From positions 1 through 21,503 of the forward strand of contig JBDTDI010000047.1 in NCBI GenBank assembly GCA_039923155.1: a DNA stretch of 21,503 nucleotides, read 5' to 3'. The notes beneath the pieces are model-generated. The model was not told the origin of the DNA. It searched no databases and was given only the letters and a program-made list of their open reading frames with translations. A program made the position numbers and the translations under genes. Shown in pieces: positions 1 through 8,395 of the stretch; within the stretch, counting starts at the first letter, position 1; each line of letters starts with the position of its first letter. The DNA comes from Rhodococcus_D sp039923155. Lineage in GTDB: Bacteria > Actinomycetota > Actinomycetes > Mycobacteriales > Mycobacteriaceae.

Positions 1-70
1 GGAGTGGCGGTTACGGCACGATCCACGGTGCGGACTCCCTCGAGGCTGGACTGGGGGTCATGATGCCTGC
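1..70. other. Sequence downstream of proA at the window edge
   Basis: Seventy bases after the proA stop. No hairpin terminator or recognisable gene end can be supported in so short a stretch. Confidence 0.3.
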
Positions 71-1363
71 TCACGCGCGGACCTGCCCGTCCCCCCAGGC
101 GATGAACTTCGTCGACGTCAGCTCCACCAGGCCCATGGGCCCGCGGGCGTGCAGCTTCTGGGTGGAGATGCCGATCTCGGCGCCGAAGCCGAGCTGCTCA
201 CCGTCGGTGAACGCGGTGGACGCGTTGACCATCACCGCGGCCGCGTCGACCCTGTCGGTGAACTCCTGTGCCGCAGCGAGATCGGTGGTGACGATCGCCT
301 CGGTGTGCCCGGTGCCCCAGGTGTCGATGTGGGCGATCGCCGCATCGAGACCGTCGACGACGGTCAACGCCACGTCCATCGAGAGGTACTCGGTGGCCCA
401 GTCGACGTCGGTAGCAGGCACGAGGTCCAGCGCAACCCCTCCTTCGACGTCGGAGTGCACGGTGACTCCGGCCCGGCGGAGCGCGGACACCAGCTGTGGC
501 ACCGCGGTGTCGGCGACCGCGCGGTCCACCAGCACGGTCTCCAGCGCGTTGCAGACGCTCGGCCTGCGGATCTTGCTGTTCAGAACGAGACGCTCCGCCA
601 CGCCCAGGTCGGCGGCGGCGTGCACGTAGAGGTGGCAGTTGCCGACGCCGGTCTCGATGGTCGGGACCGTCGCGTCCCGGACCACGGCCGCGATCAGCCC
701 GGCCCCGCCGCGCGGGATGACGACGTCCACCAGCCCGCGGGCGCGGATGAGGTGGATGACGGTCGCCCGGTCGGTCGCGTCGAGCAGGGTGACGGCGTCG
801 ACCGGCAGGCCCTGGGCGCTCAGCGCACCGCGAACGGCTTGCACCAGAGCGTGGTTGGACCGGGCGGCGCTGGAGGAGCCGCGCAGCAGCACCGCGTTGC
901 CCGACTTCAGCGCCAGCCCCGCGGCGTCGACGGTGACGTTCGGACGGGCCTCGTAGACGATGCCGATGACCCCGAGCGGGACCCGCAGCTGGCGCAGCCG
1001 GATCCCGTTGGGCAGGGTGGACCCGCGCACCACCTCGCCGATGGGGTCGGGCAGGCCCGCCACCTGTCGCAGTCCGCCGGCAATGCCGTCGAGCCGCTCG
1101 GTGGTCAGCCGCAGCCGGTCGAGCAGCCCGTCGTCCAGACCTGCTGATCGGCCCGCGTCGACGTCGGCGGCGTTGGCGCGCAGCACCTCCGGCGCCGCCG
1201 CGAGGACGGCGTCGGCGCACGCGTGCAGCGCGGCGTCCTTCTCGGCCCGGCTGAGCAGGGCAAGTCGACGCGAGGCGGCTCGGGCCAGGCGAGCCGCGTC
1301 GTGCACGGCCTGCTCCAGCGCGTCCGCGCCATCGTCGACGCGCATCGTGTCGGTGATCGTCAC
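71..1363 (-). CDS. proA: Gamma-glutamyl phosphate reductase (glutamate-5-semialdehyde dehydrogenase)
   Basis: Cytosolic enzyme of proline synthesis that reduces gamma-glutamyl phosphate, made by ProB, to glutamate-5-semialdehyde with NADPH. The 430-residue product matches the family length from end to end. Visible family signatures include YEARPNVTVDAAGLALKSGN, the GVGNCHLYV segment and RRPSVCNALETVLV, in which C271 is the expected catalytic cysteine. I chose the GTG at 1363 because a TACTCT hexamer lies exactly 7 nt upstream, which fits a leaderless message; an in-frame ATG at 1345 is the alternative. It is divergent from the helicase gene, with 81 bp between the two starts. Its partner proB lies 8.4 kb away with unrelated genes between. 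The frame stays open far upstream (to about 3529), but that part is the shadow of the helicase gene. Confidence 0.97.
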   Translation of the reverse strand: MTITDTMRVDDGADALEQAVHDAARLARAASRRLALLSRAEKDAALHACADAVLAAAPEVLRANAADVDAGRSAGLDDGLLDRLRLTTERLDGIAGGLRQVAGLPDPIGEVVRGSTLPNGIRLRQLRVPLGVIGIVYEARPNVTVDAAGLALKSGNAVLLRGSSSAARSNHALVQAVRGALSAQGLPVDAVTLLDATDRATVIHLIRARGLVDVVIPRGGAGLIAAVVRDATVPTIETGVGNCHLYVHAAADLGVAERLVLNSKIRRPSVCNALETVLVDRAVADTAVPQLVSALRRAGVTVHSDVEGGVALDLVPATDVDWATEYLSMDVALTVVDGLDAAIAHIDTWGTGHTEAIVTTDLAAAQEFTDRVDAAAVMVNASTAFTDGEQLGFGAEIGISTQKLHARGPMGLVELTSTKFIAWGDGQVRA

Positions 1364-1370
1364 GGCACCC

Positions 1371-1376
1371 AGAGTA
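1371..1376 (-). promoter_or_regulatory. -10-like TACTCT of proA (probable leaderless start)
   Basis: On the minus strand TACTCT fits the actinobacterial -10 pattern TANNNT. It ends 7 nt before the GTG at 1363, so transcription would begin at or next to the start codon. No convincing -35 is seen, and no Shine-Dalgarno sequence precedes the GTG. This is a sequence pattern only. Confidence 0.45.
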
Positions 1377-1444
1377 GGCCGCGCACCCGGCGACGCGACG
1401 CTGAAGGATCCGGAGCTGTCGGACCCGGCAGGCACGATGGAGCG

Positions 1445-3589
1445 GTGACCCCGACAACCATCCCCGCCACAACCTCCGCGACGGCCGCGCCGGCACCCGA
1501 ACCGCTCCGGGCCGACGCCGAGCGCCTGCTGCGCGAGCTCGCCGGACCGACGGCGGTGCTGCGCGGCGACCAGTGGACGGCCATCGAGGCGCTGGTCGTG
1601 CACCGCCGCCGCGCGCTGGTCGTGCAGCGTACCGGCTTGGGCAAGTCGGCGGTGTACTTCATCGCCGCGAAGCTGCTGCGTGCCGCGGGGTCGGGGCCGA
1701 CGATCATCGTGAGCCCGCTGCTGGCCCTGATGCGCAACCAGGTCGACGCCGCCGCCCGCGCCGGGGTCCGTGCGGTCACCATCAACTCCGCCAACGTGAC
1801 CGAGTGGGACGAGGTTCACGCCCAGGTCGCCGCGGGCGAGGTCGACGTGCTGCTGGTGAGCCCGGAGCGGTTGAACAACCCAGACTTCCGCGACCAGGTG
1901 CTGCCCCGTCTCGCAGCCGACGCCGGCCTCGTCGTGGTGGACGAGGCGCACTGCGTGTCCGACTGGGGTCACGACTTCCGACCCGACTACCGCCGCATCC
2001 GTACGCTGCTCACCGAGCTGCCCGACGGGGTCCCCGTGCTGGCCACCACCGCCACGGCCAACGACAGGGTCGTCGCGGACGTCGCCGCCCAGCTGGGGGT
2101 GGGAGCCGGGCACGAGGACACCCTGGTGCTGCGCGGTGGCCTGGACCGCGAGTCGCTGCACCTGTCGGTGGTGACCGTCCCCGGCCCACAACGCCCGGCC
2201 TGGCTCGCCCAGCACCTGGGGGAGCTGCCCGGGTCCGGCATCGTCTACACCCTCACCGTGGCCCAGGCCCAGGACCTGGCCGGGCTGCTGAGCGAGCAGG
2301 GCCACACCGTCGCCGCGTACACCGGCCGCACCGAGAGCTCCGAGCGAGAGTCGCTGGAGGCCGACCTGCTCGGCAACCGGGTGAAGGCCCTCATCGCCAC
2401 CTCCGCGCTCGGCATGGGCTTCGACAAGCCCGACCTCGGTTTCGTGGTGCACCTGGGGGCGCCGTCGAGCCCGATCAGCTACTACCAGCAGGTCGGCCGG
2501 GCCGGCCGGGCCACCGAGCGCGCCGAGGTCGTTCTGCTGCCGGCCCGGGAGGACCAGGCGATCTGGGCATACTTCGGGTCGTTGGCCTTCCCCGCCGAGC
2601 GGGTGGTGCGCTCCGTGCTGGACGCGTTGGAGACCGACCGGGCACAGTCGACCGCCGCCCTGGAGCCGCTGGTGGACCTGGGCCGCAGCCGCCTGGAGAT
2701 GGTGCTCAAGGTGCTCGACGTCGACGGGGTGGTGCAACGGGTCCGGGGCGGATGGCGGTCCATCGGCGCCCCGTGGACCTACGACGGCGAGCGCTACGAC
2801 CGACTGGCCGCCGCCCGCGAGCGTGAGCAGCAGGCGGTGCTGGACTACCAGCACACCACCGGCTGCCGGATGGCGTTCCTGCGGGCTCAGCTCGACGACC
2901 CGGACCTCGTGGCGGGCTGGTCCTGCGGTCGCTGCGACACGTGTACCGGGCAGGGACCGGCGGCCGACGTCGATCCCGCCGCGCTGCAGCTCGTGCGCCA
3001 GCGCCTGGAACAGCCCGGGGTGGACCTGCCCGAGCGCAAGCAGTGGCCCAGCGGGATGCGCAAGCTGGGGGTGGAGCTGTCGGGCAAGGTCACCTCCGGT
3101 GCGGAGCCGGGGCGAGCGGTGGGGCGCCTCACCGACCTGGGCTGGGGCCAGCGGCTGCGCGGCCTGCTCGACGGTCCGGACGACACGGCAGATGACGCGC
3201 TGCTGTCCGCGTGCGTCGCGGTGCTCGCGTCCTGGCGTTGGGCGCAGCGCCCGGTGGGCGTGCTCGGCCTCGCGTCCGACACGCACCCCGTGCTGATGAC
3301 CTCCGTGGTGGAGCACCTCGCCCGGGTCGGCCGGCTCACCGACCTCGGCACGTTGGCGCGCCGAGCCACCCATCCCCCGGTGCGCGCGGCCAACTCGGCG
3401 CACCGGGTGGCGGGTCTGCTCGGCTCGTGGGAACTCCCGGACCTCCCCAACCTTGCCGCCCTGGGCGGCCCGGTGCTGCTGGTCGCCGACCGGGTGGACA
3501 CCGGCTGGAGCGTCACCGTCGCGGCCCACGAGCTGCGCACCGCGGGCGCCGACTCGGTGCTGCCGTTCGCGCTGGCGGCCACGAGCTGA
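1445..3589 (+). CDS. rqlH: RqlH-type RecQ-like ATP-dependent DNA helicase with C-terminal PRTase/ComF-like domain
   Basis: Superfamily 2 helicase of 714 residues. In order: a short disordered N-terminus (1-22); the Q-motif region with Q43; Walker A TGLGKS at 63-68; DEAH at 166-169 followed by the RecQ-type loop CVSDWGHDFRPDY; LATTATA (motif III); helicase C domain with ATSALGMGFDKPD and the YYQQVGRAGR motif VI; a zinc tetracysteine set C474, C494, C497, C500. There is no recognisable winged-helix RQC or HRDC domain. The C-terminal ~100 residues carry VLLVADRVDTGWS (about 677-689), which resembles the PRPP-binding loop of ComF-type phosphoribosyltransferase folds. This layout matches Mycobacterium smegmatis RqlH, which is known as an ATP-dependent 3'-5' translocase and helicase. 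The GTG at 1445 is the last sensible start before motif 0; sequence upstream in the same frame overlaps proA antisense. The biological role is inferred as DNA repair or recombination. Confidence 0.93.
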   Translation: MTPTTIPATTSATAAPAPEPLRADAERLLRELAGPTAVLRGDQWTAIEALVVHRRRALVVQRTGLGKSAVYFIAAKLLRAAGSGPTIIVSPLLALMRNQVDAAARAGVRAVTINSANVTEWDEVHAQVAAGEVDVLLVSPERLNNPDFRDQVLPRLAADAGLVVVDEAHCVSDWGHDFRPDYRRIRTLLTELPDGVPVLATTATANDRVVADVAAQLGVGAGHEDTLVLRGGLDRESLHLSVVTVPGPQRPAWLAQHLGELPGSGIVYTLTVAQAQDLAGLLSEQGHTVAAYTGRTESSERESLEADLLGNRVKALIATSALGMGFDKPDLGFVVHLGAPSSPISYYQQVGRAGRATERAEVVLLPAREDQAIWAYFGSLAFPAERVVRSVLDALETDRAQSTAALEPLVDLGRSRLEMVLKVLDVDGVVQRVRGGWRSIGAPWTYDGERYDRLAAAREREQQAVLDYQHTTGCRMAFLRAQLDDPDLVAGWSCGRCDTCTGQGPAADVDPAALQLVRQRLEQPGVDLPERKQWPSGMRKLGVELSGKVTSGAEPGRAVGRLTDLGWGQRLRGLLDGPDDTADDALLSACVAVLASWRWAQRPVGVLGLASDTHPVLMTSVVEHLARVGRLTDLGTLARRATHPPVRAANSAHRVAGLLGSWELPDLPNLAALGGPVLLVADRVDTGWSVTVAAHELRTAGADSVLPFALAATS

Positions 3590-3600
3590 CCGTGGGTGGA

Positions 3601-3620
3601 GACGGTCCTTGGGGACCGTC
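3601..3620. terminator. Bidirectional hairpin between convergent helicase and DUF3072 genes
   Basis: Perfect 8-bp inverted repeat GACGGTCC/GGACCGTC with a TTGG loop. It lies 11 nt after the helicase stop and 3 nt after the DUF3072 stop on the other strand. No T-run follows on either side, as is common in high-GC actinobacteria. A terminator for both genes is inferred from position. Confidence 0.6.
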
Positions 3621-3623
3621 GGC

Positions 3624-3848
3624 CTACTGACCGCGGCCGGTCTTGTTCTGCAGCTCGTCGATCATCTCCGAGGCCTTGGCCTTGTTCAGGCCCTCGGGCA
3701 CCTCGACGCCCGCCTCCTGGGCCAACGTCGAGAGGTAGCTCTGCTGCGGCCCGGTCATCGGCTCGTCCCCGGTGGCCCAGTCCTGGGGGTCCTTCACGGG
3801 GTTCTGGCTGACATCGGTGTCGGGGGTGCCCTCCGGCTGCTCGCTCAT
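3624..3848 (-). CDS. DUF3072 family small protein
   Basis: Acidic 74-residue cytosolic protein with the DUF3072 signature: NPVKDPQDWATGDEPMTGPQ near residues 16-35, then QSYLSTLAQEAG and a helical end LNKAKASEMIDELQNKTG. The family is widespread in actinobacteria and its function is unknown. The second half resembles the short SAP-like or Lsr2-type C-terminal helices that follow 'Q..YL..LA', but I cannot claim DNA binding. Two in-frame ATGs exist (3860 and 3848). I prefer 3848, because a TATGGT hexamer ends 7 nt before it (leaderless pattern), whereas the GGGAGG purine run ends only 2 nt before the first ATG. It is convergent with the helicase and divergent from the molybdoenzyme gene. Confidence 0.88.
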   Translation of the reverse strand: MSEQPEGTPDTDVSQNPVKDPQDWATGDEPMTGPQQSYLSTLAQEAGVEVPEGLNKAKASEMIDELQNKTGRGQ

Positions 3849-3855
3849 GCGTTCG

Positions 3856-3865
3856 ACCATATCCT
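3856..3865. promoter_or_regulatory. Overlapping divergent -10-like hexamers
   Basis: The 10-bp stretch ACCATATCCT reads TATGGT on the minus strand (3861-3856), 7 nt before the DUF3072 ATG. It reads TATCCT on the plus strand (3860-3865), 48 nt before the molybdoenzyme GTG. Both fit TANNNT. If both are used, the two polymerases would compete for the same base pairs, making the two genes mutually exclusive. This rests on pattern alone. Confidence 0.35.
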
Positions 3866-3913
3866 CCCGGGGTCCCGGTCCGCAGCACGAGGCAGAACCG
3901 GCAGACTGTGGGG

Positions 3914-4531
3914 GTGCCCCCCGTAACCCGTGGCTTCCACGGCCGCCGCCGGCGCAGCGGCCACCTGCTGCCCCCGGGCCAGCACGACGTGGGCCAGGAT
4001 TTTCCCGTCCTCTCCACCGGCCCCACCCCACGCACCCACCCCAGCCGGTGGGACCTGCAGGTGAGCGGGGAGGTGGCCGTGCCCCGCCGCTGGACCACCC
4101 AGGAGTTCGCCGCCCTGCCGCACGTCGACGTCACCACCGACCTGCACTGCGTCACCACCTGGTCGAAGTTCGGCACCCACTGGCGCGGCGTGTCGCTGGA
4201 CGTGCTGCTGGAGGGGGTGCAGACCACGGCCCACCACGTTCTGTTCGTCGCCGACGGTGGCTACACCACCAACCTCCCGCTGCACGAGGTCACCGGGGGC
4301 AAGGCCTGGGTGGTGGACAGCTACGAGGACCGGCCGCTGGACCCCGAGCACGGCGGGCCCGCCCGCCTGCTGGTGCCCCACCTGTACCTGTGGAAGTCCG
4401 CGAAGTGGGTGCGTCGCATCACGCTGCGCGCCAACGATGCCCCCGGCTTCTGGGAGAACCTGGGCTACCACGAGCTGGGCGATCCCTGGCGCGAGCAGCG
4501 CTACCGCGACGACGACGCCAACCGCGGCTGA
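3914..4531 (+). CDS. Sulfite-oxidase-fold molybdopterin-dependent oxidoreductase
   Basis: Cytosolic protein of 205 residues with the compact sulfite oxidase/YedY-like Moco domain and no signal peptide or heme domain. Key signs are DFPVLSTGPTP near the N-terminus, the region LQVSGEVAVPRRWT, the Mo-ligand cysteine C79 in DLHCVTTWSK, the ADGGYTTNLPL segment, and the closing LYLWKSAKWVR plus FWENLGYH. The substrate is unknown; the fold family includes sulfite oxidases and methionine-sulfoxide reductases. GTG 3914 gives the natural N-terminus VPPVTRGFHGRRR; an in-frame GTG at 3908 adds two residues. The downstream FAD gene begins 2 nt after the stop, so the pair is almost certainly co-translated. 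The reductase is the likely electron donor or acceptor (inference). Confidence 0.9.
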   Translation: MPPVTRGFHGRRRRSGHLLPPGQHDVGQDFPVLSTGPTPRTHPSRWDLQVSGEVAVPRRWTTQEFAALPHVDVTTDLHCVTTWSKFGTHWRGVSLDVLLEGVQTTAHHVLFVADGGYTTNLPLHEVTGGKAWVVDSYEDRPLDPEHGGPARLLVPHLYLWKSAKWVRRITLRANDAPGFWENLGYHELGDPWREQRYRDDDANRG

Positions 4532-4533
4532 GG

Positions 4534-5250
4534 GTGCGCTGGCTGCCCGCGCGGGTGGTGGCCACCCGGCCCGAGACCCCGCACGCCACCCGAGTGCTGC
4601 TCGACGTCCCCCGCTGGCCGGGGCACCGCGCGGGCAACCACCTCGACGTCCGGCTGCGCGCCGCCGATGGGTACACGGCACAGCGGTCCTACTCGATCGC
4701 GTCCGCGCCCGGCGAGCACGGGCTGCAGCTGGTGGTGGAGCTGCTCGACGACGGAGAGGTCTCCCCCTGGCTGGCCCACATAGCCCGCTCCGGGGACGAG
4801 CTGGAGGTCAGTGGCCCCATCGGGGGGCACCTGGAGTGGACCCCCACCGAGCCGCGGCCGCTGCAGCTGGTGGCCGGTGGCTCCGGGGTGGTGCCGTTCC
4901 TGGCCGTGCTCAACCTCCGTGAACGGAGCGCGACCCGCACCACCACCGGCCTGCTCGTGTCGGCCCGCTCCCCCGACGAGGTCATCGGGGCCGACACCGT
5001 CGCCCGCACGCAACCGGGGCTCACGGTGACCACCACGCTCAGCCGCTACGCCCCGCCGGGCTGGGAGGGGTTGCGGGGTCGGCTAAACCCTGAGGTCCTC
5101 GCCCGGCACACCCTGCCGCCGCAGGAGCATCCGCTGGTGCTGGTGTGCGGGCCCACCACCTTCGTGGAGATGGTCGCCGACACGCTCGTCACGGTGGGCC
5201 ACGACCCGGCGGACGTGCACACCGAACGCTTTGGGGCCTCAGGCGCGTAG
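4534..5250 (+). CDS. Ferredoxin-reductase-type FAD/NAD(P)-binding oxidoreductase
   Basis: A 238-residue FNR-family flavoprotein. The FAD-binding barrel carries RSYS at 51-54 within QRSYSIASAPGE, and the nucleotide-binding half has GGSGVVPF starting at 115 and CGPTTFVEMVADTL starting at C205. The chain ends TERFG, as in class IA reductases. Unlike phthalate dioxygenase reductases or CDH reductases it has no [2Fe-2S] domain with a cysteine cluster, so electrons must pass directly from FAD to a partner. The GTG start lies 2 nt after the stop of the molybdenum enzyme, which marks that enzyme as the likely partner. It is probably soluble and cytosolic. NADH versus NADPH preference cannot be told from the sequence. 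Confidence 0.9.
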   Translation: MRWLPARVVATRPETPHATRVLLDVPRWPGHRAGNHLDVRLRAADGYTAQRSYSIASAPGEHGLQLVVELLDDGEVSPWLAHIARSGDELEVSGPIGGHLEWTPTEPRPLQLVAGGSGVVPFLAVLNLRERSATRTTTGLLVSARSPDEVIGADTVARTQPGLTVTTTLSRYAPPGWEGLRGRLNPEVLARHTLPPQEHPLVLVCGPTTFVEMVADTLVTVGHDPADVHTERFGASGA

Positions 5251-5269
5251 AGCCTCGGACGCGAACGTG

Positions 5270-5298
5270 CATCACGGGGTGAGTCCCCAGGGGTGGTG
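5270..5298. terminator. Weak bidirectional hairpin after the reductase gene
   Basis: GGGG and CCCC pair around TGAGT, and the outer CATCAC and GTGGTG arms pair with one G-T wobble, separated by an AGGG bulge on the right. It lies 20 nt past the reductase stop and between convergent coding sequences. The structure is imperfect and no T-run follows. Confidence 0.35.
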
Positions 5299-5336
5299 TG
5301 GCTCGGGCTCGGGTCCAGCTGAGAACGCCCAGCACG

Positions 5337-8300
5337 TCAGATCTCGAAGCGTGCGTCGACGTCGGCCCGACACCGAGCCAGCAGCGTCGTGCTCGACTGC
5401 GACTGCGCTAGCTCGGCGGCCCGCTCCAGTCGCTGGTTCTGCCCGCGGCCTGGATCGAGTGCGGCACGAGCCCGCAGGACCTCGGGAAGCCACCACTGGT
5501 CGTCGTGCTCGAACGCGAACGAAGTGGCGGCGTCCAGCACCGCGGTTGCGGCAGCGGTGTTTCCCTCGCGGCGGTGCAGGTCGGCAACAAGAGTGAGCCA
5601 GTACGTCATCCGGGCCAGCGATCCTTCCTGCTCCAGCGAGTCGATCCCGGCCCGCGCGGCGCGCAGTCCGGCGGTTCCGCCTTCTGCCCAACCGTTCAGG
5701 ATCGTTGCCCATCCCCGGTAGTAAGCGAAGCCAAAGCGCTCGCACAGGTCCGTCAGCTTGCCGCGATCGCGCACAGTGCGGGGGTGTCGCCCTGGAGCTG
5801 GCGCGTGAGCGCCGCATACGACAGGGCAACCGTCAACGAGCACGGGTGCTCGATGCGCCGGGCATGGTCCACTGCTTCGACGCTGGCCGCCACTGCCCCG
5901 GCCGTATCGCCCAGCAGCCACCGGGCGTGTGCCCACCAGGCTCGAGCATGGACCTCGGTGCGGGTCCCGATTGGCAACGAGTCTGATTCCTCCGTGAGAG
6001 AGCACGCCAGCCGGAAGTGCTCATCGGCCAGCGGTATCAGTCCGAGGCTCAGGCCTGATCCGGCCAGCGCCAGGTGGGCCTGAGCGGCCTGCTCGGGGTG
6101 CTGCTCGGACAGCGTGAGGGCACGTCCGCCCCACTCGTGCGACCCCGCGGTGCGGCCCTGCACGTAGGTCGCGGTGAACAGGGCGATCGCGGCGGTGCAC
6201 CGGATCTCTGCGAGCCCGAGGCGCTCGCCCAGGACGGCTGCGCGACGTTCGTAGGTCTCCAGCTCGGCCGAGGCGTAGCCGCGCCACGCGTTCAAGGGCG
6301 GAAGCAGCTCCTGGAGGACACCCAGCTCACGGCGGTCGCGTTGACTGCTCGCCGGAAGCTCGGCGATCAGCGCAAGGCAGCGTTGCCAAAATCGCACACC
6401 TTCGGCATGGGCGAACACTGTGGTGGCCTGCCTGGCGGCGCGTTCGTAGAACGGGAGCGCTCGGTCCGGTCGGCCAGTGCGGTCGTACTGCTCGGCGAGT
6501 TGCGCGGCCACCGAATCTAGGCGATCGGCACACAACAGGTCCAACGACTGCGCCAGTCGGCGGTGCAGCAGCCAACGTCGCGGTGGGCTGATCACGCGGT
6601 AGGCCGCCTCGCGAAGCAGGTCGTGCGCGAAATCGTAGCCACGCCCTCGCTCTTCGAGGATTCGCCGGCGCCACAGCTCGTCCACCTGGCGGACAACGAC
6701 GTCCTCGGCCAGGTCGGAGGCTTCGATCAACAGATCCAAGGTGAAGTCGCGGCCGACCACGGATGCCAGGGCGACGACCTCGCGAGCCGGCCCGGACAGC
6801 CGCGACAACCGGCTGTCCACCACACCGGTCAGGTCGGCGGGCTCGACCGGTCCGGGGATCAAGGATGTTGTACGCAGGACCTCGAGGAGGAAGAAGGGGT
6901 TGCCCGCTGTCGCCGACATCAACAAGGAGAGCTCTTCGTCGCTCACCGAGTGGCCTAGAGCACCCACTGCGAGCTTCGCCGCAGCCGTCGATGACAGGTT
7001 TTCCAGTGCGACGAGCTCGGCCTGACTGACGGCTCGCATGTCATCCAGCCGGCCGGCAAGCTCACTGGCGCCGAGTTCTTGGTCGCGCGCCGTTGCCACC
7101 ACGAGCAGCGGCACCGGTGACGGTACGGACATCAGGAACGACAGCCACGACATCGTCGCCTTGTCGCACCACTGCAGATCATCCACGGTCAGCAGCAGTG
7201 GTCGATCGACGGCCAGAAAGGCCCGCGCAAGACCTTCGAAGAACCGCAGCCGTTGCCAGGCATCCACCTTCGCGCGGCCGCCGGCGCCCGGATCGGCGGC
7301 GCTGGCACCCTCGGGAACCAGCCGGCCCACCTCTGCCCGCCACACCGGATCCAGACGCTGCGTCGCCAACCGCAGATGTAGGCTCCGCAGCCAGTCAGCC
7401 ACCGGCGCGAGTGGCACCGAGCCGGTGGCCGCAAAACACCGTGTGGTCGCGACCAGGGCATCCTGCCGGTGCACGGCATCCGCGAGGTCAGCCACCAGCC
7501 GGGTCTTCCCGACCCCCGCTTCACCCGTCACGACCAGCAGGCGACATCTTCCCCGCGCCTCGTCCCACGCGGACTGCAGCCGGCTCCGCTCAACCTCTCG
7601 TCCGACCAGTTCCGGCGACAACGACCACGCCGGGCTGTCGGCAGAACCGATACGTTCCCCGCCCGTGCCGGGGCCGTTCTCGGACAGCACCGCGTCAAGC
7701 TCCGCCTGGGTGTAGGACGACGGGCCGATCCCGAGCTCGCGCTCCCGCACCGAAGCACACCGGTGGTAGGCGCGCATCGCGCCCGCACGGTCCCCGGCCT
7801 CGCGCTGCGCCCGCATCAGGAAGCGGTACCCCGGTTCCTCCAGCGGCTCCTGCAGAACCCGTCGACGCGCAAAAACCGCCGCCGCAACCGGGTCTCCCCA
7901 CGAGAGCCAGTACGCCGCGACCCGGTCGCACAGATCCACACAAATCCGTGCCAGCTCCTGCCGAACGTCCAACGCCCAGTCGTCGTGACAGCCCGGCAGA
8001 AACGCCCCCCGATACAGCGCGAGCGCCCGAGCACCCTCACGCTCGACGCCTTCGCGATCGGCCGAATCAACAGCAACGACGGCGTCGCGACACGCTGAGA
8101 GGAACTCGTGCACGTCAACCACGCAGTCCGGGCCGCGACGCCAACACCAAAAACTGGCATCGATCTGCAGACACGTGTTGTCGTGCAGCAGAACCCGTAG
8201 ATGATGCAGTTCGCGGCGAAGTTTCGTCCGGGCCTGCGCCTCCTCGGACTCCGGCCACAGAAACCCCGCAAGATGGGCACGGGGCTGAAGCTCTCGGGAT

Positions 8301-8395
8301 GGCTCACCAGATACGCCAACAACGAAACGGCCCGAGCAGAGCCCCGCAGCTGAGCAGGATCGGTGTTGGAGACCTCGACCCCACCAAGCAGATCA
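5337..8395 (-). pseudogene. Broken AfsR/SARP-type ATPase transcriptional regulator (two frameshifts, no start codon)
   Basis: Remnant of a roughly 1000-residue regulator. In order: an OmpR-like DNA-binding segment (DLLGGVEVSN, then SLLAYLVSHPE), a bacterial transcriptional activator (BTAD) domain with FLPGCHDDWALDVRQEL, an AAA/STAND ATPase with Walker A GEAGVGKT and Walker B LLLTVDDLQWCD, and a long TPR-like C-terminus. Three lesions are visible. First, the DNA-binding part and the rest are in different frames, and coding sense is restored by adding one base near the GGGG at 8281-8284. Second, the TPR part runs into a TGA at 5755-5753, while the true end (from CERFGFAYYRG to stop 5337) is in the -1 frame, again one base short, near 5757-5765. 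Third, the 5' end lacks any ATG, GTG or TTG and meets an IS end at about 8396. A product from the GTG at 8122 would lack the DNA-binding domain. Sequencing error could explain the frameshifts but not the lost start. Confidence 0.85.

Noticed and set aside
1364..3529. Minus-strand frame open upstream of proA, giving an apparent 1152-residue protein
   Set aside because: Only the last 430 residues are ProA. The upstream part is low-complexity His/Gly/Val text, the antisense of the helicase gene.
5753..6005. Programmed -1 frameshift as an alternative explanation of the broken regulator end
   Set aside because: No slippery heptamer is present (the local text is GCGGCAAGCTGA), and a second frameshift plus a lost start codon favour decay.
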